From: Clostridiales bacterium
Lineage (GTDB): Bacteria > Bacillota > Clostridia > Oscillospirales > CAG-272
Length of the DNA stretch: 64,000 nucleotides
NCBI GenBank assembly: GCA_016288155.1
Contig: JAEEYP010000056.1
Coordinates: 17,760 to 81,759, forward strand
Reading direction: 5' to 3'
Both the position numbers and the translations under genes were made by a program. Numbering within the stretch: position 1 is the first letter of the stretch; the number at the start of each line of letters is the position of its first letter. The notes beneath the pieces are model-generated. The model had not been told where the DNA came from. It worked only from the letters and a program-made list of their open reading frames with translations, and did not search any database. Shown one piece after another: positions 15,661 to 24,100 of the stretch.

Positions 15661-17220
15661 ATGAAAAAACGCGTGCTGACCGCTTTTCTCACGGCGGTTT
15701 TGTGCCTTGCCGCCCTCGGCGGATGCGGAAAGCCCGGCTCCGCCGCGTACGCATGGGCGCTGCTTGATACGGAACGGTATTACGGCGGCTTGTTCGGGAA
15801 CGGGGAGATCATCTCCGTCTACGTGGAGATCGGCGAGGAGGACTGGGCGGATCTGCGCGCGCACGCCTCGGACGAGAAGTATTATCCGGCGGATATCACC
15901 GTGAACGGCACGGAGCTGAAAAACGTCGGCTTCCGCACCAAGGGTTTCTCTTCCCTGACGGCGGTCGCCGGCAGCGATTCGGACCGCTACGGATTCAGGA
16001 TCAAAACGGACAAGTACGTTAAGGGGCAGACGCTGAACGGACTCGATATGTTCGTGTTGAACGGGAGTTTCTCCGACGCCTCCTATATGCGCGAATACCT
16101 GACGTACGCGGCGTGCGAATATCTCGGCATGATCACGCCGATCCTCTCCTATGCGAACCTGTACGTCAACGGCGAACTCTTCGGCTTCTATATCATGATC
16201 GAGGCGTACGACGACAGCTTCGTTTCGCGGAACACCGGCGACGGGGACGCGGTGCTGTACAAGGCCGACGAGGAAAACTGTACGCTGACGACCTCCGATC
16301 CGCTGACCGGGTACGAGGTCAAGGTCGGAGAGGACGGTGACCTCTCGCATATCCGGGAGCTGGTCGAGGCGCTCGACGGGACGGCGGATGGACGGACCGC
16401 CGGCATCGAAGCGGTCCTCGACGTGGACAGCGCGCTCAAAGCGTGGGCGGTGAACACAGTCCTCGGAAATTACGACAGTTACAGCGGATCCAAGGCGCAC
16501 AACTACTATCTGCTCTGGTCCGACGGGAAATTCAGCTATATCGGCTGGGACTACAACATGTCCGTCGGCGGCTTCAGCGAGGACAACGGCGCGAGCGTCA
16601 CGTCGGACGTCGCCTCCGCCGTCTACAACGTCGATCCCGCGGCGCGACCGCTGATCTCGAAGCTCCTCTCGGTGGACGAATACTATGAGCGGTATATCGG
16701 GTACGTGAACGCGCTGTGCGGATACTTCTCCGATATCGAAGGCATGGTCGGCTGGCTCTCCGGGCAGATCTCGGAATACGTCAAAAACGATCCGTCCGCC
16801 TTTTACACCTACGACCAGTTCGTCGAGAATACGACCCGGACGGATACGGATCTCTCAAAGACCGCGGGTGGCATGCCGCAGTTCCCCGGCGGCTCCGACG
16901 GCGGGTTCGGCGGCGGTTTTCCCGGCGGTTTCAGCGGTGGCATGATGCCCGGTCAGGGCGGATTCCCCGACTCCGGCTCGATGCCGGACGGCTCCGGCGG
17001 CCGCATGATGCCCGGTCAGGGCGGTTTCCCCGGCTCCGGCTCGATGCCGGACGGCTCCGGCGGCATGCCGCAGTTCCCCGGCGGCTCCGACGGCGGCGGA
17101 TTCCCGGAGGGAGGGATGATGCCGGGCATGGGCGGTTTCATGATGAACAGCGTCACGTGCTCGGTCGTCGATTATATCTCCCAACGCATCGAGAATATCC
17201 GGGCGCAGCTCGACAAATAA
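15661..17220 (+). CDS. CotH-type kinase-like lipoprotein with Gly/Met/Pro-rich repeats
   Basis: 519 residues. A lipoprotein signal ends at L-G-G-C (about residue 21). The CotH domain spans about 35-390: V-Y-V-E-I-G-E-E-D-W, GFRTKGFSSL, LNGSFSDASYMREYL, N-G-E-L-F-G-F-Y-I-M-I-E and the late FSYIGWDYNMSVGGF, where the D-x-N-M/Y-D-type acidic site sits. CotH proteins are spore-coat or secreted kinases that phosphorylate protein serines using an atypical fold. From about residue 400 to 490 there is a low-complexity tract with two copies of a MMPGQGGFP-type and SMPDGSGG-type unit. GGGAGG lies 8 bases before the ATG; an upstream in-frame ATG is not favoured. It is the only plus-strand gene in its region. 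Confidence 0.85.
   Translation: MKKRVLTAFLTAVLCLAALGGCGKPGSAAYAWALLDTERYYGGLFGNGEIISVYVEIGEEDWADLRAHASDEKYYPADITVNGTELKNVGFRTKGFSSLTAVAGSDSDRYGFRIKTDKYVKGQTLNGLDMFVLNGSFSDASYMREYLTYAACEYLGMITPILSYANLYVNGELFGFYIMIEAYDDSFVSRNTGDGDAVLYKADEENCTLTTSDPLTGYEVKVGEDGDLSHIRELVEALDGTADGRTAGIEAVLDVDSALKAWAVNTVLGNYDSYSGSKAHNYYLLWSDGKFSYIGWDYNMSVGGFSEDNGASVTSDVASAVYNVDPAARPLISKLLSVDEYYERYIGYVNALCGYFSDIEGMVGWLSGQISEYVKNDPSAFYTYDQFVENTTRTDTDLSKTAGGMPQFPGGSDGGFGGGFPGGFSGGMMPGQGGFPDSGSMPDGSGGRMMPGQGGFPGSGSMPDGSGGMPQFPGGSDGGGFPEGGMMPGMGGFMMNSVTCSVVDYISQRIENIRAQLDK
16860..17130 (+). repeat. Degenerate repeat encoding Gly/Met/Pro/Phe-rich tract of the CotH-like protein
   Basis: The DNA repeats the blocks encoding GMPQFPGGSDGG (twice, at both ends) and MMPGQGGFP plus GSMPDGSGG (twice, inside). 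All copies are in frame. The tract separates the CotH domain from a short C-terminal helix. Confidence 0.75.
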
Positions 17221-17231
17221 GGCGACAAATG

Positions 17232-17268
17232 AAAAACGGCTCCGTGTCCGCGGCACGGAGCCGTTTTT
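17232..17268. terminator. Bidirectional terminator between the CotH-like and AraC genes
   Basis: The perfect inverted repeat CGGCTCCGTG/CACGGAGCCG is flanked by A5 on the left and T5 on the right, so it can stop transcription from both converging genes. Confidence 0.92.
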
Positions 17269-17292
17269 CGCGCGGTCGGGACGGAGGAAGCG

Positions 17293-18135
17293 TCAGAAGA
17301 ACTGTCTGACGTATTCCGTCGGCGACATGCCGATCTCCTTTCGGAAAAGCCTCGCAAAGTAATTCGGGTCGGAAAACCCGCTCATGCGCGCCGCCTCCGC
17401 GACGGAGTACGCGCCGGACAGGAGCAGATTTTTCGCGTGCAGGATCCGCTTGCGCTTGCGGTATTCCGCCGGAGAGCATCCGTACAAGCGGGTGAACAGC
17501 CGCCGGAAATGCGTTTCGCTCAGTCGGCACGTCCGCGCCAGTTCCGCTACGGGATGCTCCTCCGCGCACGCGCGGTCGAGCAGCTCCAGCGCGGGGAGGA
17601 GCGTCCGGTACGCGTCGGAGGAGACCGTGCGGCGCTCCGTTTCGACGAGATAGTCGTAAAGCAATCGGTAGAGCAGCGATCTGGCGATCACGCGGTACCC
17701 GCTCCCCTTCGCCTGCCAGACGGAAAGCAGTTCGTCAAAGGTATCGCGGTACCGCGGGAACTGCGCGGGATCCGTCACGTACCGGGACCGCCCCGAAAGG
17801 AGGGCGCTCAGAAAGGGAGAGGCGCTCAGCGCCTCCGCGTCCCGGCTGAGGCGGAAATTTGCCGTATAATGCACGAAGGGCTCCGGATCGCCGTTCTTCA
17901 CGATATACGCGTCGTCGGAGGAAAGGAAAAACATCTGCCCCTTCTCCAGCGTCAGAGTCTCCGTCGGGAACACGAACGTGCCGCGCCCGGAGGCGCACAG
18001 CACGAGCCCGTCGATCATGCGTCCGGAGCGGTAGGAGTTCCAGACGTACTCCTCGACGAACCGGTTTTTATGCACGAGCAGGATCTCGTCCAGCCGGAAA
18101 TCGAAATCCCTGATCGTCGTCAGCGCTTCCGCCAT
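17293..18135 (-). CDS. AraC family transcriptional regulator
   Basis: 280 residues. The N-terminal part (about 1-160) is a cupin-like sugar-sensing domain (T-F-V-F-P-T-E-T-L-T-L-E-K-G-Q-M-F-F-L). The C-terminal part has the two helix-turn-helix units of AraC proteins, ELARTCRLSETHFRRLFTRL with C-S-P-A-E-Y, and S-V-A-E-A-A-R-M-S-G-F-S-D-P-N-Y-F-A-R-L-F-R-K-E-I-G-M-S-P-T-E-Y. It is the last gene of a four-gene minus-strand cluster with a sugar isomerase and esterase, so it probably activates that cluster in response to a sugar. Confidence 0.92.
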   Translation of the reverse strand: MAEALTTIRDFDFRLDEILLVHKNRFVEEYVWNSYRSGRMIDGLVLCASGRGTFVFPTETLTLEKGQMFFLSSDDAYIVKNGDPEPFVHYTANFRLSRDAEALSASPFLSALLSGRSRYVTDPAQFPRYRDTFDELLSVWQAKGSGYRVIARSLLYRLLYDYLVETERRTVSSDAYRTLLPALELLDRACAEEHPVAELARTCRLSETHFRRLFTRLYGCSPAEYRKRKRILHAKNLLLSGAYSVAEAARMSGFSDPNYFARLFRKEIGMSPTEYVRQFF

Positions 18136-18209
18136 GCCGCCGTCCCCCTTGACCGCATCCGTTTCCGGTATTGATTATACAAAAATCCGGAGCCGCCGTC
18201 AAGAGCGGC

Positions 18210-18929
18210 TCATTCGCTGCCGCGGCCGAAGATCGCGCGAAACAGTTCCTCGGCGAAAAGCTCGTGCATCTCCCGGATCGGATGATTGATCCCGTTGGCG
18301 AGCAGCTTCGTCGTATCCTCCGTTTTGCTCCGCTCCTTCCAGAGCGCGTAGCAGTCGCAGACGGTCACGTCCATGTCCCCGGCGAGCGCGATCGCCGCGG
18401 CGATATACCGGTCGAAGCGGCCGCTGTTCTGTATCTCCGCCGTTCGCTGCGCCGTTTTGAGATGCTTTGGAGCGACCGCCTCGCCCACGTAGGTGTTCAT
18501 CATGTTCGGCGTCAGAAAGATCACGTCCGTCCCCGCCGCCTGACAGCGGCGGAAGATCTCTCCGAGCGCGCCAAGATACTCCTCGAGCGGCCGGTGCACG
18601 TCGTTCAGCCCGAAATTCACGATCACGAGATCGGGGTCGTGCGCCAAGACCTGCTTGTCCATCCTCGCGAGCGAATCCTTCGCGGTGATGCCGCCGATCC
18701 CGGCGTTGATGACGTTCACGGGCGTGTAGCTGCGCACCGCGTGGAGTTTTTTCTTCAGGCGGTTCCAATACACGCTTTCATAATCGAACGTGCCGGACTC
18801 GAACGCCCCGTGCGTCACGCTGTCGCCGAAGGCGACGATCGTGATCGGACCGTTCGTACAAAGCCCCGTGTAGTCCTGCATCAGCTTTTCCCTGATTCTC
18901 CCGCCGACCTTCGGCATATCGTCATTCAT
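18210..18929 (-). CDS. SGNH/GDSL-type hydrolase (probable carbohydrate esterase)
   Basis: 239 residues, no signal peptide. Block I F-G-D-S-V-T-H-G holds the nucleophilic serine (about residue 37), block II has the glycine in NAGIGG, block III is F-G-L-N-D, and the terminal block N-G-I-N-H-P supplies the histidine. The usual aspartate three before the histidine is not obvious (N-G-I-N-H-P rather than D-x-x-H-P). SGNH enzymes remove acetyl or other acyl groups from sugars or lipids. Lying between a large unknown enzyme-like gene and an AraC regulator, deacetylation of an imported glycan is a reasonable inference. Confidence 0.82.
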   Translation of the reverse strand: MNDDMPKVGGRIREKLMQDYTGLCTNGPITIVAFGDSVTHGAFESGTFDYESVYWNRLKKKLHAVRSYTPVNVINAGIGGITAKDSLARMDKQVLAHDPDLVIVNFGLNDVHRPLEEYLGALGEIFRRCQAAGTDVIFLTPNMMNTYVGEAVAPKHLKTAQRTAEIQNSGRFDRYIAAAIALAGDMDVTVCDCYALWKERSKTEDTTKLLANGINHPIREMHELFAEELFRAIFGRGSE

Positions 18930-18971
18930 GTCCTTTTCCTCTCTTTCCGTCGTTTCGTCCCCATGCGCGGC

Positions 18972-21497
18972 TCATATCTCCCGTACCTCTCCGCTCGGAT
19001 GCACGGCGTCCGGATCGCGCAGAAATTCGAGCTTCCGCCAATCTCCCTTGTGCTCCGCGCACTTCGGGCCGACGTGCGCCGTGCCGGTGACGTGTTCGGC
19101 GATATAGCAGCCGCGTTTCGTGTCCCAGATCAGCGGGACGTTCGATCCCTTGACGAGGCAGCCGGGCGTCTTTCCAACGCCCACGACGGCGCGCCCGCCC
19201 TCGGGCGGATAGATCGTGAGCGTCGCGTCCCGCAGACCGGAGACGACGATACGCTCGTCCACCCAATGATGGGTGCGGGAGGAATCGCGCCGGGAGCTGA
19301 TGCGGGAGCGCTCCTTCTGCCGGATATAAACGCGGCAGTCGGTATGCGTCCAGCGCGCCGTCGGATACGTCCCCACGCTATTCTCAATGATGAATTCCGT
19401 ACCGTCGAAGGCGGGAGCGCCGTCCGGCGTCGTCATCTCCACGCGGACCGTCGTATCCTTCGCGTAGGCGTTGAGCCACAGCGCCCGGCGGCACCGCGAC
19501 AGATGAAGGATCGGGGAATTCGTTTTGATGTCGGGGTACATGTCGCTCGTCACGTCCGCGAAGCGGAAGGTGATCCGATAGCCGAAGAAGGTGAGCGCGG
19601 CGCGCAGAAGGACGCTCGGAACGAAAGCCTCCGTCCTGTCCTTCTGGATCGGGAGCATCCCGTACGTCTCGTGCGGGAAGGAACCGCGGATCCACACGAG
19701 GTTCCCGTTCACCGTCATGTACGCGCGCTCCGCCTCCCCGGCCGCGACGGACGCAGGCGCCGCGACGCCCTCCCTCGCCCTCTCGCGGATCCCGCCGCCG
19801 GACAACAGCGACAGGTGCGTGAGCGTATCCGACCACGCGCCGTTCTCAGGCGTGTCGAGCGGGAGTTCCGTGCGGACCGTCATCTCACCCTCGATCGGCG
19901 TGTCCAGCGTGACGCCGAGGGCGGCGCGCATCCGCTCGGAAGCGTGTTCCGTCGTGCCGAAAAGGATCACGCGGGCGCCGCGCCCGACGGCGTCGAGGAT
20001 CGCCTCCTCCAGCGCGCTGTCCGCCTCGGGGACGGGCGTCACGAGGATCGTGCCGAGCAGGTTGTCCCTGTCGGCGGCGATGAAATTCGCGTCCGAGATC
20101 ACCGTATTGATCGGAAAGCCGAGATCGATCGCCGACTCGATGAACCAGTCGTCCATGAAGATCCGTTCCATATGCCCCTCGCGGAGCCCGATTTTGCAGT
20201 AAGTGTCAAAGGGATAGACCCACGTCACGAGCCCCGCCTCGTCCGGGTAGTCGTTGAACGCCGCGAGCAGATGCGGGATCACCTCGTTGGGGCAGCGGTC
20301 CGGCAGCCGTCCGAAGGAATCGTCGGCGCTCAGAAACGTCAGCCCCATCGGCTTCGTCACGCGGCAGTCCGCATCGAGGCGCGCGATGGAGAGCGGGAGA
20401 TAGATGTCGTGGGGAGAACGGTCGTAGCGGTCGAACCAAGGCGAGTTGAGCCACCAGGGATCGTGGATATAGTACCGCATCTGGAAGCCGTGCTTCGGCA
20501 GCTCGGCGATATGGGACATGTATCCCGCCATCTCGATCCCGAACCGATAGAGGAGCGGCGCCCACGGAGAGTTCGGCGGCGCGATGATGCTCTGGCGGTA
20601 GATCGTGTCGATGGGACAGCCGTGCGCGGAGATGTCCATGCCCGTCGAGAGATTGCTCCCGCGCGTCTCGACGCGCATGTCCCCGACCTCGCGGGAAAAA
20701 TACGTCCAGAATTCCTCGATATCTCCCCGGATCTTCTCCGCGTTCGCGAAATCGAATCTCTCTCCGTCGAACAGCTCGCCCGTCCAGTTCCAGGACGCGA
20801 GAGAAAAGCCGAAGCCGTTCGAGAGCCATATGTAATCAAAGCCCGTATCGCGCCTCAGCGCCGTGAACTGCCGCCCGAGGAACTCGCCGAGGTGCGTCCC
20901 CTCCGGGATCCCGTCCGGGTAGGCGGCGTACCGGCGGTCGTCCGCGTGCAGGCGCGACGCGCAGTGGAGCCACTGCCGGATCCCCATCGTCCGCCGGGAC
21001 GCCTCCGGATGCCGGTTGAACTTGAACTCGGACCACGCGAATTCCGGTCCCGGATCGAAGGTCTCGCCGACGGCGATCTCGAATCCCGTCACCTCCCGCC
21101 CGACGCGCTTGAGGGTGGAGATGATCTCCTTCAGATCGCGGTAGGACATTTCCGGGGGATTTTCGATATAATGGATCGGGAACGAGTGGAGGTCGTAGTC
21201 GGCGTTCCGCTTTTCCTGTGGGACGTCCCGGTGCCAGTTGCCGATCCCGATGTACTGGCACCACTCGAAGGTATCGTCCAGATCGCCGCTGTAATCGAGG
21301 ATCTCGCTGCCGTCGCTCGTCCAGATGAGCACGGAGCATCCGTCCGCGCGGCACAGAAGCGGCATCCACTGCTCGAAAAGATGGCGCGCGGCCGCTTCAT
21401 AACCTTGTGCCGATTTGTCCCGTCCGAACGGCTTGAGACTGATCTCAAGGCTCACCCGTCCCGCCGACGTCGAGGCACGGTATTCGTAATCAAACAT
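18972..21497 (-). CDS. Large uncharacterised protein in a carbohydrate cluster
   Basis: 841 residues, no signal peptide or membrane segment. I do not recognise the family. The first ~480 residues have a barrel-like run of strands with many Trp, Tyr, Asp and Glu (for example ISLKPFG, C-S-V-L-I-W-T-S-D-G-S-E-I-L-D-Y, F-E-I-A-V-G-E-T-F-D-P-G-P, Y-Y-I-H-D-P-W-W-L-N-S-P-W-F), the style of a glycoside hydrolase. The middle (about 480-560) resembles a Rossmann or amidotransferase-like segment (A-R-V-I-L-F-G-T-T-E-H-A), and the last ~230 residues look strand-rich. It is encoded between the isomerase (20 bases) and the esterase (42 bases), so it probably breaks or remodels the same glycan. Confidence 0.55.
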   Translation of the reverse strand: MFDYEYRASTSAGRVSLEISLKPFGRDKSAQGYEAAARHLFEQWMPLLCRADGCSVLIWTSDGSEILDYSGDLDDTFEWCQYIGIGNWHRDVPQEKRNADYDLHSFPIHYIENPPEMSYRDLKEIISTLKRVGREVTGFEIAVGETFDPGPEFAWSEFKFNRHPEASRRTMGIRQWLHCASRLHADDRRYAAYPDGIPEGTHLGEFLGRQFTALRRDTGFDYIWLSNGFGFSLASWNWTGELFDGERFDFANAEKIRGDIEEFWTYFSREVGDMRVETRGSNLSTGMDISAHGCPIDTIYRQSIIAPPNSPWAPLLYRFGIEMAGYMSHIAELPKHGFQMRYYIHDPWWLNSPWFDRYDRSPHDIYLPLSIARLDADCRVTKPMGLTFLSADDSFGRLPDRCPNEVIPHLLAAFNDYPDEAGLVTWVYPFDTYCKIGLREGHMERIFMDDWFIESAIDLGFPINTVISDANFIAADRDNLLGTILVTPVPEADSALEEAILDAVGRGARVILFGTTEHASERMRAALGVTLDTPIEGEMTVRTELPLDTPENGAWSDTLTHLSLLSGGGIRERAREGVAAPASVAAGEAERAYMTVNGNLVWIRGSFPHETYGMLPIQKDRTEAFVPSVLLRAALTFFGYRITFRFADVTSDMYPDIKTNSPILHLSRCRRALWLNAYAKDTTVRVEMTTPDGAPAFDGTEFIIENSVGTYPTARWTHTDCRVYIRQKERSRISSRRDSSRTHHWVDERIVVSGLRDATLTIYPPEGGRAVVGVGKTPGCLVKGSNVPLIWDTKRGCYIAEHVTGTAHVGPKCAEHKGDWRKLEFLRDPDAVHPSGEVREI

Positions 21498-21517
21498 AGT
21501 ACAGCCTCCTGGTTTCG

Positions 21518-22951
21518 TTATAGGACGCGCGTGGAATCAAGATCCATCATCCGCGCGAACGTTTCGATCTCCTCCGTATGATCCCCGACGCCGAGCGCGA
21601 GGTGATGGGTCGGCGCGGCGGAACACCATCGCTCGACGCATTCGGTCACCGGAAGCCCGAAGCGGCAGCGGGTATTCGTATTTCCCGTCTGCGGGATCGC
21701 GCCGGAGACCGATTCGCCCAACGCGGAGATCAGCCTCATCCTGCCGTCCGCGCCCACCGAGCAGGAAAGCAGCGTGACCGGTCCCGTCTTCAGGCGGAAC
21801 TCGACGGAGAGGCCGCTTCCCGGCTTTCCGTGAAAGGTCTTCAGCTTGCGGATCACGGGACGCCCGTCGCTGACGGAGAGATTGTGCGGACCGTCGTGCC
21901 CGATCAGCACGAGGTCGTCCCGGATATCGAACGGATGCCACTCCGCGAACGATCCGCCGCCTCCGACGCGGTTCATCACGAGCATGGCGGCGGCGGTCTT
22001 CAGATCCGCCTCGCCGGCGAGCGGGATGCCGCGGCTGGTCAAAAGAGAATTGCCGAGGATCAGATTCGCCGCGATCTTCTCCTCCTCGCTTCCCGGGATC
22101 CCGCGGTAGAAGTACGCGAGCGCGCTCAGACCGTTCTCCTCGACGAGGGCGTCCAGTCCGACGGCGCACCGCGCCGCGAAAGCGAGATCTTCCTCGCCGA
22201 CGAAGTCGGTCAGCGGATCCTCGGACGGCGTGCAGACGGTAAAGACCGAGCGGATCTCCTCGATCTTCCGGGCGACCGCGCCGGGGGACGCATCCCGGAC
22301 CAGCGTCACGAGATCGCCGAATTCAAGCATTTTCACGTGGGCGCCGAAGGACGCCGCGAACGCCGTCGGATCCGTGTTCATGTCGTACATCCCGTCGTAA
22401 GTATGTCCGAGATATCCGAACTTCGCGTAACGGAACGCCGCCTTTGCCGCGATCGCGCGCTCCAGCGCGCGCATCCGCCGCGTGATCCGCTCCGTTTCGC
22501 TCGCGGCGGCGGCGACGAGGAACGGCTTCGGCGCGCCGAGCCGCGCGTACACCCCGACGAACTCCGGCAGAGAGCAGATATCGTCGTTTTCCAGCTGGGT
22601 ACGGGTCGTCGCGTGTTCATAATCCAGCGCGTCCAGCGGCTGGAGCGCGACGAGGATCTGCGGCACGCGAAGATATTTCGCAAAGGGGAACACCGTCTGC
22701 GACGTAACGTACGTGGACATGACGATGTACAAGGCGTCAAGGTCCTCTCCCATCGCCCGCTTGAGGCAGATAAGAGAGGAGTCGAGATCGTCGGCAAAGC
22801 CGAGATCGACCGTCTCGACCGCGTCCGAAAAATATCCGTGCAGGGCAGCCTGTTTCTGCGTCAGCTTTTCGCGCAGACCGTCGAACTGCGCCCAATAGGC
22901 GCAGTGTCCCATTCCGATGATGCCGATCCTCGGCTTTCTCGTATGCTTCAA
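21518..22951 (-). CDS. L-fucose/L-arabinose isomerase-like protein
   Basis: 477 residues. The N-terminus is an alpha/beta domain beginning IGIIGMGHCAYWAQF. A middle segment F-G-Y-L-G-H-T-Y-D-G-M-Y-D-M-N-T-D-P and a late acidic/histidine motif W-H-P-F-D-I-R-D-D-L... H-D-G-P-H-N match the fold of arabinose and fucose isomerases, which bind a metal through Glu, Asp and His. It would turn an aldose into a ketose in the cytoplasm; the sugar is not clear. It is first in a four-gene minus-strand cluster with the unknown 841-residue protein, esterase and AraC regulator. A -10 box lies about 80 bases upstream. Confidence 0.75.
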   Translation of the reverse strand: MKHTRKPRIGIIGMGHCAYWAQFDGLREKLTQKQAALHGYFSDAVETVDLGFADDLDSSLICLKRAMGEDLDALYIVMSTYVTSQTVFPFAKYLRVPQILVALQPLDALDYEHATTRTQLENDDICSLPEFVGVYARLGAPKPFLVAAAASETERITRRMRALERAIAAKAAFRYAKFGYLGHTYDGMYDMNTDPTAFAASFGAHVKMLEFGDLVTLVRDASPGAVARKIEEIRSVFTVCTPSEDPLTDFVGEEDLAFAARCAVGLDALVEENGLSALAYFYRGIPGSEEEKIAANLILGNSLLTSRGIPLAGEADLKTAAAMLVMNRVGGGGSFAEWHPFDIRDDLVLIGHDGPHNLSVSDGRPVIRKLKTFHGKPGSGLSVEFRLKTGPVTLLSCSVGADGRMRLISALGESVSGAIPQTGNTNTRCRFGLPVTECVERWCSAAPTHHLALGVGDHTEEIETFARMMDLDSTRVL

Positions 22952-23029
22952 CGGCGTCCTCCCGTCATTCGTTTATGAGTAGATCCATGATACCGAAAAC
23001 CTCGCGGCAAGTAAAGGCATTTTCCCGTC

Positions 23030-23035
23030 ATTATA
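23030..23035 (-). promoter_or_regulatory. -10 element before the isomerase gene
   Basis: TATAAT on the minus strand about 80 bases before the start codon, without a recognisable -35 at 16-18 bases. This fits a promoter that needs the AraC activator encoded in the cluster. Confidence 0.45.
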
Positions 23036-23085
23036 GCACAAATCGACCCTGTCCGTTCTTCTGCGCCGCGCGGGGCGGGGATAAG

Positions 23086-23113
23086 AAAGGATCCCGTCAG
23101 AGCGGGATCCTTT
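23086..23113 (-). terminator. Terminator after the 2-hydroxyacid dehydrogenase gene
   Basis: An 11-base-pair stem (AAAGGATCCCG with its complement, 6-base loop) with a short T-rich tail on the minus strand. Confidence 0.75.
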
Positions 23114-23141
23114 GCGGCAGGACGTTTCCCGCGCCGCCGTT

Positions 23142-24095
23142 TCACGCAGGATCGATCCGACTGCGCGTCCCGCCGTCAAGGAACGAGCGGATATTGGCGG
23201 CGATCTCGTCGATGCAGCGCTGCCGCGCCTCGACGGCGCCCCACGCCATATGCGGCGTCAGGCACACGTTCGGCAGTCCGCGCAGCGCGTACAGCGGGCT
23301 GTCCGCCGCCAGCGGCTCCGCGGAATAGACGTCGGTGGCGAATCCGCCGAGCCGTCCCTCGAGGATCGCCTCTGCCACCGCCGCCTCGTCGGTCACGGCG
23401 CCGCGCGCCGTATTGACGAGCAGCGCGCCCGGACGCATCAGGGCGAGCCGTTCCCGGGAGACCATCCCGCGCGTCTCGTCCGTCAGCGGCACGTGGACCG
23501 TTACGACGTCGGAGCGGCGGAACAGCGTATCCGCGTCCGCCGCCTCCCACAGCGGATCCTTCCCTCTCCGGCAGACGAGCACGCGGCATCCGAACGCGTC
23601 CGCGATGCGCGCGACGCGCCCGCCGATATGTCCCGCTCCGAGCACGCCCCACGTCTTCCCCGCGAGTTCGGTGAAGGCGGGCGTCAATCGGTTGGCGATG
23701 CCGGAGGCGGTGTACGCCCCGCTGCGCACGTACTCCGTATACGTCGGCAGGCGGAGCAGGAGCGTCAGAACGAGCGCGGCGGTCAGCTGCGCCACGCTGT
23801 CCGTCGAATAGGCGGCGACGTTGCACACAGCGATTCGGTGCGCACGGCAGTACGCGAGGTCGATATTGTCGTATCCCGTCGCCGCGACGCAGATCAGCCG
23901 CAGGCTGTCGGCGCCGGCGAGCGTTTTTTCGTTCATCAGGCATTTGTTGACGACGGCGGTCTCCGCCCCGGCGAGCCGGGAAGCGATCTCCTCCGGCGCC
24001 GTCACGTCATAGACGGCCGTTTCTCCCAGCGCCTCAACGGAAGAAAGGGTGATATCGTCCCCGAGCGTCGCCGCGTCCAGAAACACGATGCGCAT
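23142..24095 (-). CDS. D-isomer-specific 2-hydroxyacid dehydrogenase
   Basis: 317 residues. The NAD site G-A-G-H-I-G-G lies near residue 150. The catalytic triad of the family is visible: Arg in V-N-T-A-R-G-A-V, Glu in D-V-Y-S-A-E-P, His in L-T-P-H-M-A-W-G. It would interconvert a 2-oxoacid and a D-2-hydroxyacid (glycerate, lactate or similar) with NAD(P)H. The ATG at 24095 is preferred over an upstream GTG, because AAGGAG lies 10 bases before it. It begins 5 bases after the hslO stop and is cotranscribed with hslO. Confidence 0.9.
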   Translation of the reverse strand: MRIVFLDAATLGDDITLSSVEALGETAVYDVTAPEEIASRLAGAETAVVNKCLMNEKTLAGADSLRLICVAATGYDNIDLAYCRAHRIAVCNVAAYSTDSVAQLTAALVLTLLLRLPTYTEYVRSGAYTASGIANRLTPAFTELAGKTWGVLGAGHIGGRVARIADAFGCRVLVCRRGKDPLWEAADADTLFRRSDVVTVHVPLTDETRGMVSRERLALMRPGALLVNTARGAVTDEAAVAEAILEGRLGGFATDVYSAEPLAADSPLYALRGLPNVCLTPHMAWGAVEARQRCIDEIAANIRSFLDGGTRSRIDPA

Positions 24096-24100
24096 CCGCG

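Noticed and set aside
18171..21581. Plus-strand open frame of about 1136 codons
   Set aside because: It is antisense to the 841-residue gene and the esterase gene. Composition is typical of a GC-driven shadow frame.
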